Below are positions 1 to 6,058 of a stretch of DNA of 6,251 nt, one piece after another. A program made the position numbers and the translations under genes. Where the stretch lies: assembly GCA_030613605.1 (NCBI GenBank), contig JAUWLO010000121.1, forward strand, positions 1-6,251, given 5' to 3'. How positions within the stretch are numbered: position 1 is the stretch's first letter; every line of letters begins with the position of its first letter. Origin of the DNA: Gammaproteobacteria bacterium. GTDB lineage: Bacteria > Pseudomonadota > Gammaproteobacteria > SZUA-152. Under the pieces are notes generated by a model. The model did no database searches, was not told the origin of the DNA, and saw only the letters and a program-made list of their open reading frames with translations.

Positions 1-31
1 ACGCAACAATTTACACGCTCTGGTCCCTATT

Positions 32-580
32 TTAAGCAGACCAGGTAACGTCTTTTTGGCCTGAATCATTTGCAAGTCGCGCCCATAAGAAAAAAAGGTC
101 AGAAAGACGATTGAGATAGGTGATACAGAGTTTGTTGATCGTGTCTCCTTCCTCAGCACAGATTGCCACGACCTCACGTTCAGCCCGTCGCACAACTGTC
201 CGTGCTAGATGCAACCATGCTGCACTTCGGCTCCCGCCAGGTAAGATGAATTCGCGTAAAACCGGAAGTTTTTTCGAGGCAAATTCTGCCCATTTTTCGA
301 GGCGTTCAATGTGTGAGGTTTCAATGTGGGATGTTGTTACCATCGGATGGTTTGTGCTTGGCGTTGAAATATCTGTCCCTAAGTTAAAAAGATCATTTTG
401 GATTTGTAGTAGCGAATCCGAAATGTTGTCAGGTGTCGTCTCTGCCAGAATGACGCCGATCAGGCTGTTGAGCTCGTCAATGGTTCCATAGGCACAAACG
501 CGCAATGAATTTTTGCTGACACGTTTTCCACCCGTTAAGCAGGTTTGTCCACCATCACCTGTCCCTGTCGATATCATCAT
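32..580 (-). CDS. PduO-type ATP:cob(I)alamin adenosyltransferase
   Basis: A 182-residue cytosolic enzyme that transfers the adenosyl group of ATP to cob(I)alamin, giving the adenosylcobalamin used by the ethanolamine lyase. The length and all hallmark blocks match the PduO/MMAB family: a Gly/Thr-rich N-terminal ATP loop (TGTGDGGQT, residues 5-13), GGKRVSK (17-23), AYGTIDELNS (30-39), FILPGG (111-116), LHLARTVVRRAERE (123-136) and YLNRLSDLFF (155-164). Arg127, Arg131 and Glu134 correspond to human MMAB Arg186, Arg190 and Glu193. It is not the enterobacterial EutT type. The first of two adjacent ATGs is chosen because a GGAG lies 7 bases upstream. Residues 83-92 are a small internal duplication (TSHIE twice). 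About 495 bases of structured non-coding DNA separate it from eutBC, so it may have its own promoter. The family is certain; the link to ethanolamine use is inferred from position. Confidence 0.95.
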   Translation of the reverse strand: MMISTGTGDGGQTCLTGGKRVSKNSLRVCAYGTIDELNSLIGVILAETTPDNISDSLLQIQNDLFNLGTDISTPSTNHPMVTTSHIETSHIERLEKWAEFASKKLPVLREFILPGGSRSAAWLHLARTVVRRAEREVVAICAEEGDTINKLCITYLNRLSDLFFLWARLANDSGQKDVTWSA

Positions 581-587
581 TGTGATT

Positions 588-591
588 CTCC
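588..591 (-). promoter_or_regulatory. Ribosome-binding site of the adenosyltransferase gene
   Basis: On the minus strand GGAG is followed by the 7-base spacer AATCACA and then ATG. It decides in favour of the first of the two tandem ATG codons (580) over the second (577). The surrounding TGGAGAAT is the same as in the eutBC ribosome-binding site. Confidence 0.75.
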
Positions 592-637
592 ATATTGAGC
601 GTGAAGTTGGGCTGAGAATAAAAATATGGGGTGTCGC

Positions 638-683
638 AATTTTTAACGCCAGGTGCTTATCAGCTCACCTGGCGTTAAAAATT
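638..683. repeat. 18-bp perfect inverted repeat in the adenosyltransferase leader
   Basis: The left arm AATTTTTAACGCCAGGTG (638-655) and its exact reverse complement (666-683) flank a 10-base loop. It would fold on either strand. The A/T ends lie inside the arms and are followed by no long T tract, so it is not a standard intrinsic terminator on either strand. It lies 57 bases before the adenosyltransferase start, so it could be a leader hairpin affecting expression or mRNA stability, or a DNA-level operator. The structure is seen directly; any function is inferred. Confidence 0.8.
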
Positions 684-691
684 TGCTCACT

Positions 692-724
692 ATTAATGAT
701 GCGTACGTTGTACGAGTCATTAAT
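692..724. promoter_or_regulatory. Imperfect palindrome, candidate operator upstream of the adenosyltransferase gene
   Basis: The arms ATTAATGATGCGTAC (692-706) and GTACGAGTCATTAAT (710-724) match at 13 of 15 positions around the 3-base centre GTT. The inner CGTAC/GTACG and outer ATTAATGA/TCATTAAT halves are perfect, with two adjacent mismatches between them. It sits 8 bases beyond the 638-683 inverted repeat and about 112 bases upstream of the adenosyltransferase start. The size and symmetry fit a dimeric regulator site, but a simple hairpin is equally possible. No regulator gene is present in the window to pair with it. Confidence 0.4.
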
Positions 725-805
725 GTCTTTTGTGTGATATCAGGTGGTGTTTTTTAGGTACTTCCCGTTGATTGAGGTCTAAAGCAGAGCCTGATTTGTG
801 CGCGT

Positions 806-952
806 CTACAGCCAAATCTCGGTGTCTGGTCTTGTTCTTGAACTAATAAAAGTCAACTGCGGTATGACACTGGCCAAGTCAACGCATGGATTGAACAGGC
901 GTAAAATAGCCGCCAGATAGCGATGGTCATGCTTTATAAATTTAATTTCCAT
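806..952 (-). CDS. Doubtful small open frame, 48 codons
   Basis: An ATG-to-TAG frame of 48 residues beginning MEIKFIKHDHRYL and ending RPDTEIWL. I do not recognise it. It starts 9 bases past the foot of the large hairpin at 961-1007. There is only a weak AGG three bases before the ATG, too close for a good ribosome-binding site. The composition is not obviously unlike protein, but a frame of this length can easily occur by chance. It could also be a decayed remnant of a longer gene. No signal peptide or membrane segment stands out. Confidence 0.12.
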   Translation of the reverse strand: MEIKFIKHDHRYLAAILRLFNPCVDLASVIPQLTFISSRTRPDTEIWL

Positions 953-960
953 TTGCCTAT

Positions 961-1007
961 CCCGTTACTATTCCAGACTAAGCCTCTTAGTCTGGAACAG
1001 TAACGGG
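961..1007 (-). terminator. Large hairpin after eutBC, possible transcript-end structure
   Basis: Two 22-base arms (961-982 and 986-1007) are complementary except at one position and are separated by a 3-base loop. The odd pair is A-C on the plus strand but G-U on the minus strand, so the minus-strand RNA, which is the eutBC transcript, pairs at all 22 positions. It begins 68 bases after the eutBC stop. No U tract follows, so it does not meet the usual rule for an intrinsic terminator. It could instead protect or process the 3' end of the eut mRNA, or separate eutBC from the adenosyltransferase gene. The structure is certain; the role is inferred. Confidence 0.45.
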
Positions 1008-1075
1008 GGACTATTCAACGGGGCCCTTGCAGGCCTCCGCCCGGCATGAATAAAACCTTCTCAGGCTGCAGCCGT

Positions 1076-3271
1076 TTAAGCCTTGTCCTTCAGCAGGTTG
1101 GTAAGGCGGTTGCCGGCTGCGCGGTTTTTCAGAATTTCGGCAACCCTTTCGACAATCAGGCTTCCAGCCTCAAGAGGGGGGGTCCCCCCGGCGTAAATAT
1201 TCGAGATAACAGTGTATTCAAAGGCAATATCGCTATTGCCGCTGAACTCGGCTGCTGCCTGTTTAACATCATCTTCGAGGCGATAGGTTATGTAGGAGGA
1301 CATGCTGCGTGAAGCCAGCGCATCACCGCCCGGCCGCTCACCGATCAAGTTAATGATCACCTTGGCCTGAACGGCATCAGAAACCTCTTCGGCCAGCTTA
1401 ACCCGCCCGAAAGGAGCCAATAGGTGCTGAGCAACGGTAAAACCACGGCTCTTGAGACCATCCTCCAGAACCGGCAGCAGTTCGTCCATGTTGTGGTGAA
1501 TTGCTTCAGCACTGAGACCGTCGGAGATCAGAACCTGCACATCACAATTTTCCACCTTCAATGCAGCACGATCCTGTTCGGCAATAGATGCTCCCAGCTC
1601 AGGATCGTTGAGATGAGCATCCCTGCTGGTTGCTTTGGTATGGAGTAGCCGAACATTGAATTTCTCAAGCTCTTTCAGGCGCAAATCAGCGTGGATAGCT
1701 TCACGAGCAATCGCCTGATTGGCACGCAACGTACGTTGCACATCGTTAGCAACTCGCGGCCCGGCATTTTCAAAACCATAGACGGCCGGAGTAGCCTCAA
1801 TCAATTTCTGGAACTCAACATCTGAATCACAGAAGATCCGCGGATTACCCCAATTGGCGCCACGCTCAACATTACCCTGCTCATCGAGCTGGTAAATCTC
1901 TTTTTTAACAGCCCAGGCCAGATATTCAGGAGCCGGCTTCAGGTTGTAGATTTCGCGCAGGGTCTGATCGTCATGTCCACTGGTGTCAAAATATGACAGC
2001 ATACGATCCATGCCATAATAAACATCCATGAAGAAATTGGCACCGGCAGCGGTCAACATCTGGGTAGCCATCTGCTGTCCTTCAGATGTGCAGTTTGAGT
2101 GGAGGGTATAACATGGTGCCATCCCCATAGGCAGACCCATCAATTTACCCATGAAGTGATCCTGGAGATTGGAGATCATCATCTCAAAGTTATCCAGATG
2201 GGTTTCAGGACCGATAAAACCAGTAACATTGTTAACCATAAACGGATCATAACGACGCGCCAGGCCATAACACAACGCTTCGGTAACAGTCATATCGATA
2301 CCGTTATGTTTGTTGTAGCTGACTTCACTACCCTGACCAGTTTCAAAATACATCCATTGCTCAGCCTGGTCACGCAATGGACCTTTTTCGGCCATGGTGT
2401 AATACGCTTTGTCCAGATAATCAACCGTTACATCAAACTCGTCGATCAGGGTGCGATCGGTACCGGCGATACTTTGGAACAGGATTTCCACCGGTGCCCC
2501 TTTTTCCATGGCCGCCAGTTGAGTTTTAATATGAGCAAGGCAGCAGAGCTGGGTCGGAACACCGGTTTCGCGACGAATCTTGTCCATTGTTTCCAGAACA
2601 ACGCAGACATTTTCCACCGTATCTTCCGACGGATTCATCCCCAGCAGACAATCGCCAGTCCCTTGTGCGAGCCCCATATAGGTCAGCAGAGTCAAACCAC
2701 GCAGATCATCGGTGGGGTGGTTCGGCTGGCAACGCGATGACAGTGTGCCGGGCAGACCAATGCGGGTACGCGCCTTGACGTTAGGCTTAACCTTGGCGGA
2801 AAGATAGATCAGTTCATGCACATCGCAGATCTTGGCAAGACCGGCCACCATAACGGGGATCAACAATGGGCCGATACGCTCCATCTCACTGCCGGGTGAG
2901 CGCATCAGGTGATTCTTCAGTTCACCCATTGTCATATCAGCAATGGAGCTGAAAGCCTCCAGATCGATATCGTAGCCGACCCGCATAACGGAATCGAGGG
3001 CACCACGATTATCAATCAGTGGCCGATCGTACAGATGTTGCAGTGTCAGGTCGGAGAGTATTGAGCGTGCTGCTTCGCGACTGATCTCATCCTCAGCAGC
3101 CAACCCACAAACCCGGTCACCAGATTTGGAAAAATCAGCCACACCCAACAACTTTTTGAGCCCTACGAACGAAAATTCACGCTTCAGCAACGTTTTGCTG
3201 TACCTTTCATCCGCCTTCGGTTCAGGAACAACAATTTCGTCCAGAGGCTTGATTTTTTTAATTAAACTCAT
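1076..3271 (-). CDS. eutBC: Fused ethanolamine ammonia-lyase EutB-EutC (large and small subunits in one chain)
   Basis: An adenosylcobalamin-dependent lyase, expected to convert ethanolamine to acetaldehyde and ammonia. It is one uninterrupted frame of 731 residues; EutB and EutC are normally separate proteins (453 and 295 residues in E. coli). Residues about 30-480 are the EutB TIM barrel: GTLSSRCQPN (175-184), GMNPSEDTVEN (211-221), FQSIAG (265-270), FETGQGS (309-315), DPFMVNNVTGFIGPE (342-356), DHFMGKL (371-377). Arg170, Gln172, Asn213 and Glu310 match E. coli Arg160, Gln162, Asn193 and Glu287. Residues about 498-724 are EutC: DVQVLISDGLS (577-587), FGRVK (621-625), IGERPG (643-648), ISNIYAGGTPPLEA (689-702). 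Most of the usual EutC N-terminal region is missing at the junction, and there is an insertion of about 13 residues near 665-682. Oddly, Ala385 replaces the Asp362 equivalent and the HADADQN motif is lost, so the substrate could differ. The start has a good GGAG 7 bases upstream. Confidence 0.96.
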   Translation of the reverse strand: MSLIKKIKPLDEIVVPEPKADERYSKTLLKREFSFVGLKKLLGVADFSKSGDRVCGLAAEDEISREAARSILSDLTLQHLYDRPLIDNRGALDSVMRVGYDIDLEAFSSIADMTMGELKNHLMRSPGSEMERIGPLLIPVMVAGLAKICDVHELIYLSAKVKPNVKARTRIGLPGTLSSRCQPNHPTDDLRGLTLLTYMGLAQGTGDCLLGMNPSEDTVENVCVVLETMDKIRRETGVPTQLCCLAHIKTQLAAMEKGAPVEILFQSIAGTDRTLIDEFDVTVDYLDKAYYTMAEKGPLRDQAEQWMYFETGQGSEVSYNKHNGIDMTVTEALCYGLARRYDPFMVNNVTGFIGPETHLDNFEMMISNLQDHFMGKLMGLPMGMAPCYTLHSNCTSEGQQMATQMLTAAGANFFMDVYYGMDRMLSYFDTSGHDDQTLREIYNLKPAPEYLAWAVKKEIYQLDEQGNVERGANWGNPRIFCDSDVEFQKLIEATPAVYGFENAGPRVANDVQRTLRANQAIAREAIHADLRLKELEKFNVRLLHTKATSRDAHLNDPELGASIAEQDRAALKVENCDVQVLISDGLSAEAIHHNMDELLPVLEDGLKSRGFTVAQHLLAPFGRVKLAEEVSDAVQAKVIINLIGERPGGDALASRSMSSYITYRLEDDVKQAAAEFSGNSDIAFEYTVISNIYAGGTPPLEAGSLIVERVAEILKNRAAGNRLTNLLKDKA

Positions 3272-3278
3272 ATTAATT

Positions 3279-3282
3279 CTCC
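3279..3282 (-). promoter_or_regulatory. Ribosome-binding site of eutBC
   Basis: On the minus strand GGAG is followed by AATTAAT and ATG (3271). It supports this start and therefore the extra N-terminal stretch of about 22 residues relative to E. coli EutB. Confidence 0.8.
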
Positions 3283-3286
3283 ATTG

Positions 3287-3304
3287 GAAAAGCTCAGGCT
3301 TTTC
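3287..3304 (-). other. Intercistronic hairpin between eutA and eutBC
   Basis: In the minus-strand RNA, GAAAAGC and GCUUUUC form a perfect 7-bp stem with the tetraloop CUGA. The stem ends four bases before the eutBC ribosome-binding site and lies inside the 42-base gap after the eutA stop. It is too weak and has no suitable U tract for a terminator. Likely effects are on mRNA stability or on keeping the ribosome-binding site single-stranded, which is inference. Confidence 0.5.
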
Positions 3305-3313
3305 TTGATTTGC

Positions 3314-4843
3314 TTAGTTCATTCCGTAAAAAGAAACAGGTACAATATTGTTCAAACAACGTCCGATATTCACAAAATGTGCATGTCGATCAGGGATTTC
3401 ATCTATCACAACCAATTTCACCGGCAACTGACCCCAGTTTGAAGCATAATTACCGAGGGTTTTGCCAGCATTGTCACTGATAACCAACACCATGGTGTGC
3501 TCACCAGACAGAGGATGAGCCTGCAACACCGCAGCTAGGCACTGCCCGGCTGCTTTTATCTGCGCCAGGGTTGCTGGTTGTCCATTGGGATCCAGTGACC
3601 GCTGTGATAGAACCTGAATACAACCGCCATTACTCCCCTTGCGCAACAAGTCCAGAGCATGTAGCCACTCATCAGGGCCCGCATCCATCGACAGGCGCGC
3701 CACAATAGGCAGATCTCGCAACGGCAGGACTTGTGTGTCTGGTAGATACAAGGTGGTACCAGAGACATCGGTGCTGTGCAGGGCTAAACCGTACACTGTT
3801 GCCCGCCCCCGATTTTCTGGGACAAACTGCGCAAGATTTGCCGCCAGTAGCGGCGAGGCGATAATACGTCGGGCAAGATCAATTCCCAGATCACCAAAAT
3901 AGGTTGTTGTGGGCAAACCCTCTCCCGCAACCTGTAGGTATATCAACTCACCAACCCCACCGGAAAATGTCACAACCGGCGTCACTCCGTTGCAGGCACC
4001 TTCAAACGGCACCTGTTCATGAACCTGGGCAATCCCTTCCGCAAAGAAGTCGGTTGTACCCTTGACCATGGCTTCAAGCGCTTCGATATAAAAATCGAGG
4101 ATCTGATCACGCACCTGCTGGCTCATAACTTCACCAACACACAACGTAGCACCTAGATGATCCAGAAGCTGACTACCGAAGTCTGACACCTCAAGCAACT
4201 GATAGCTGCCAGGCACAAAACGAAAATGTCGCGCCCCAACATAATAACAGCCGGTACTTTGAACATTACCGTTCAACCCCAGAGCCGGGTTGGTGGTTCC
4301 ACCACCGATATCGAGATTGACGAACGGCGTGTCGCTGTGAAGCCGTGACAACACCGAACAGCTACCCATAAACGCCAACCACGATTCCAACGATGGATCA
4401 TCAGCTGTAGCGATAACCGACTCGCCGATCCGTTCACTTATCAGCCTGGCCAAGGGTTGTGCATTACTGCGCAACGCCGCCAGGCCGGTAATAATGGTGC
4501 CACCAGCAAAGAGATCCTCCAGGTTGGTGCCACTTTCCGCAAGCCATTGCTCTATATACTCCTCCACTCGCTGTTCATCGATCACCCCATCAGAAAACGG
4601 GGTGAAAACTGGTGTAGAGCGATATAGAATTTCCGGCCGCTCAAGCTCCATGCGACCCGTAATACAATTACGTCCCACATGGGCCCTGGCAACAATGGCA
4701 CTGCTTGTGGTCGAGCCAAAATCAAGCCCGATAAGTTTCACCTGACGAACATCATTAGTTTGCGAGGTTGTAAAACGGCACGTCATACACTGTTCCGCCC
4801 CGGACTCAATCGGCAGGCTACCGTTTTCGCTATGCAACCTCAT
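3314..4843 (-). CDS. eutA: EutA, ethanolamine ammonia-lyase reactivating factor
   Basis: A cytosolic ATPase of the actin/Hsp70 superfold that releases inactive cobalamin from the lyase so that fresh adenosylcobalamin can bind. Counting from the ATG at 4843 (509 residues), the nucleotide-binding blocks are phosphate-1 LIGLDFGSTTSSA (37-49), phosphate-2 VNLDIGGGTTNPAL (175-188) and the adenosine motif VVTFSGGVGE (290-299). The C-terminal VVIDEIPDRHAHFVNIG (478-494) matches the EutA end. E. coli EutA is 467 residues; the excess is partly an unconserved N-terminal stretch of about 35 residues. The start is uncertain. ATG 4843 lies 4 bases after the eutH stop, TTG 4861 would overlap eutH, and ATG 4786 would remove most of the extension. 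The usual TGES segment reads TGLA (120-123). Its position between eutH and eutBC supports translational coupling and its role as partner of the lyase. Confidence 0.94.
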   Translation of the reverse strand: MRLHSENGSLPIESGAEQCMTCRFTTSQTNDVRQVKLIGLDFGSTTSSAIVARAHVGRNCITGRMELERPEILYRSTPVFTPFSDGVIDEQRVEEYIEQWLAESGTNLEDLFAGGTIITGLAALRSNAQPLARLISERIGESVIATADDPSLESWLAFMGSCSVLSRLHSDTPFVNLDIGGGTTNPALGLNGNVQSTGCYYVGARHFRFVPGSYQLLEVSDFGSQLLDHLGATLCVGEVMSQQVRDQILDFYIEALEAMVKGTTDFFAEGIAQVHEQVPFEGACNGVTPVVTFSGGVGELIYLQVAGEGLPTTTYFGDLGIDLARRIIASPLLAANLAQFVPENRGRATVYGLALHSTDVSGTTLYLPDTQVLPLRDLPIVARLSMDAGPDEWLHALDLLRKGSNGGCIQVLSQRSLDPNGQPATLAQIKAAGQCLAAVLQAHPLSGEHTMVLVISDNAGKTLGNYASNWGQLPVKLVVIDEIPDRHAHFVNIGRCLNNIVPVSFYGMN

Positions 4844-4863
4844 ATCGCTATGCAACCTCAAAT
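4828..4863 (-). repeat. 18-base tandem duplication at the eutH stop / eutA start
   Basis: Two adjacent 18-base units (4828-4845 and 4846-4863) are identical except for one base; 16 of the bases, TCGCTATGCAACCTCA, repeat perfectly with a period of 18. The upstream unit encodes the last residues and TAG stop of EutH. The second unit supplies the start region of eutA. The single difference changes TTG to ATG on the coding strand, so it creates the better eutA start codon. Because 18 is a multiple of three, the duplication keeps frame and gives EutA a doubled MRLHS at its N-terminus if read from TTG. Confidence 0.85.
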
Positions 4864-6053
4864 TCTTCTATCTCGAGAGCTTCGGCCTTGGGAACGGACA
4901 ACACATAAGCCAGGGAAAATCCCACCACACCTCCGACGAACTTACCCAGCAGAATAGGTGCAATCATGGTCGGTTGAAAGTTTGCGGTGAAAGCAAGGTG
5001 ATCACCGAACATAAACGCAGCACATACCGAAAATGCAATACACAGAACCTTATCCTTGGCACGCATATCGCCGATAAGGTGAAACATGGCCAAGATATTT
5101 GCGGCAGCGGCGAGGATGCCAGCAGCGCCGAGACTTTCCAGTCCCAGCTTGCCCCCAACCACTTCCATGGGACGTGCAAGATATTTCTTAATCAGGTAAA
5201 CCATGGGGAATGCACCACACAGCATAATACCGATATAGCCAGCAATTTCCAGCGCCCTGAACTGATCTACCGCATCTGCGATAATAGGGTCAAAGCCCCA
5301 GGCGCCAAACACGGTGCTGAAAAAACCGGTGAAATACTCAACAATACTGAACACTAACACCAGCTTAAGGCCTGCTGTCATAGTATGTCCAAAGACCAGA
5401 AAACCACGGATCATGATACTCGGAACCAGCCGCAAACCAATAGCCAGGGCAATGCAGAAAATAAACAGGGGAACAAGATGGATAAGAATACTACCCGTGG
5501 TAAGGGCCATAATATAGGTAGAATCAGCACTGGCAGACACTATGTCTCGCACCTGGACATTGCCAATTACCATAGCCATACAGGACACAAATACACCTAT
5601 AGGAATACTCAGTATTCCCGCCATAACCCCCAGCGCCATATACTTGTGATCACTCTTTTTCAGCATCGACAGACCAACAGGAATGGAGAACACGATGGTA
5701 GCACCCGCCATGTAACCCGTTACCATAGCCATAATCCAGGCCTCGCGAGTTTGGGCCAGTGCATCGGCAAGCTGATACCCACCCATATCAACAGCGATAA
5801 AAGTGGTCGCCGCTATAGCCGCGTCAGAACCTACCGCCTCGAACAGGGGGCCGAAAATAACATTAATAAATTTGGAAAGATAAGGGATGGCTGCCATGAT
5901 GCCGGCTACCGGCAAAAAAATGGGGCCGATACTGTACAATCCTGAAATAAATTCCTGGCCCAGACCACTTTCCTCCTTATGGATCGAAGCAATTGCCCCA
6001 GCCACAGCACAGGCCATAATAATCCAGATTATGTATGTTCCTATATTTGCCAT
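4848..6053 (-). CDS. eutH: EutH, ethanolamine permease
   Basis: An inner-membrane carrier of the EutH family that takes up ethanolamine. At 401 residues it is close to E. coli EutH (408). The chain is hydrophobic throughout, with about ten membrane segments, the first at residues 6-23. Conserved EutH stretches are AVDMGGYQLADALA (87-100), ATIVFSIPVGL (118-128), ALGVMAGILSIPIG (140-153), GAFPMVYLIKK (280-290) and FGDHLAFTANFQP (349-361). The C-terminus is a short acidic tail ending in EEFEVA. The ATG at 6053 follows a strong ribosome-binding site, AAGGGAGAAG, at normal spacing. The TAG stop lies just before eutA in a tandem duplication. As in enterobacteria it precedes eutA and the lyase, so it is probably the first gene of this transcript segment, although genes beyond the window cannot be excluded. 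Confidence 0.96.
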   Translation of the reverse strand: MANIGTYIIWIIMACAVAGAIASIHKEESGLGQEFISGLYSIGPIFLPVAGIMAAIPYLSKFINVIFGPLFEAVGSDAAIAATTFIAVDMGGYQLADALAQTREAWIMAMVTGYMAGATIVFSIPVGLSMLKKSDHKYMALGVMAGILSIPIGVFVSCMAMVIGNVQVRDIVSASADSTYIMALTTGSILIHLVPLFIFCIALAIGLRLVPSIMIRGFLVFGHTMTAGLKLVLVFSIVEYFTGFFSTVFGAWGFDPIIADAVDQFRALEIAGYIGIMLCGAFPMVYLIKKYLARPMEVVGGKLGLESLGAAGILAAAANILAMFHLIGDMRAKDKVLCIAFSVCAAFMFGDHLAFTANFQPTMIAPILLGKFVGGVVGFSLAYVLSVPKAEALEIEEFEVA

Positions 6054-6058
6054 TGTAA

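Larger units (their letters stand above)
581..1075. other. Structured intergenic region between eutBC and the adenosyltransferase gene
   Basis: About 495 bases with no gene that I can recognise on either strand. It holds three inverted repeats, listed separately (638-683, 692-724, 961-1007), a 10-base perfect palindrome GGCTGCAGCC at 1064-1073 just after the eutBC stop, and one doubtful 48-codon frame on the minus strand. The 8-mer AAGTCAAC occurs twice (850-857 and 876-883). I looked for a cobalamin riboswitch, which would suit an adenosyltransferase leader, and found no B12-box-like sequence. I see no convincing -35/-10 pair. Confidence 0.7.

Noticed and set aside
20..44. Hairpin CTGGTC ... 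GACCAG spanning the adenosyltransferase stop codon, considered as a terminator
   Set aside because: The stem is only 6 bp with a 13-base loop and overlaps the coding end. No T tract follows within the window.
305..334. Repeat of TSHIE in the adenosyltransferase, considered as a sign of gene damage
   Set aside because: The frame is intact and all family motifs before and after it are normal, so it is a small local duplication in a variable loop.
634..651. Sigma-54-like promoter on the minus strand (TGGCG ... TTGCG) before the adenosyltransferase gene
   Set aside because: The GG and GC elements are one base further apart than the strict sigma-54 spacing allows, and the bases are part of the 638-683 inverted repeat.
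795..898. Short plus-strand frame (about 34 codons) in the gap, considered as a transposase remnant
   Set aside because: No recognisable transposase motif, no terminal inverted repeats matched to target-site duplications, and it is antisense to the equally doubtful minus-strand frame.
581..1075. Cobalamin riboswitch before the adenosyltransferase gene
   Set aside because: Expected from the gene's function, but neither strand shows the conserved B12 box or the surrounding core. A covariance search would settle it.
1046..1312. Plus-strand open frame of 88 codons running from the gap into the end of eutBC
   Set aside because: Most of it is antisense to the conserved EutC domain, and it has no supporting motif.
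2099..2740. Long plus-strand open frame of 213 codons antisense to eutBC
   Set aside because: It lies entirely inside the well-supported EutB coding sequence, has low-complexity His/Gln-rich content typical of an antisense frame, and resembles no family I know.
5385..5945. Plus-strand open frame of 186 codons antisense to eutH
   Set aside because: The composition (many His, Arg, Thr, Asn) is that of an antisense shadow of a membrane-protein gene. No start signal or family resemblance supports it.
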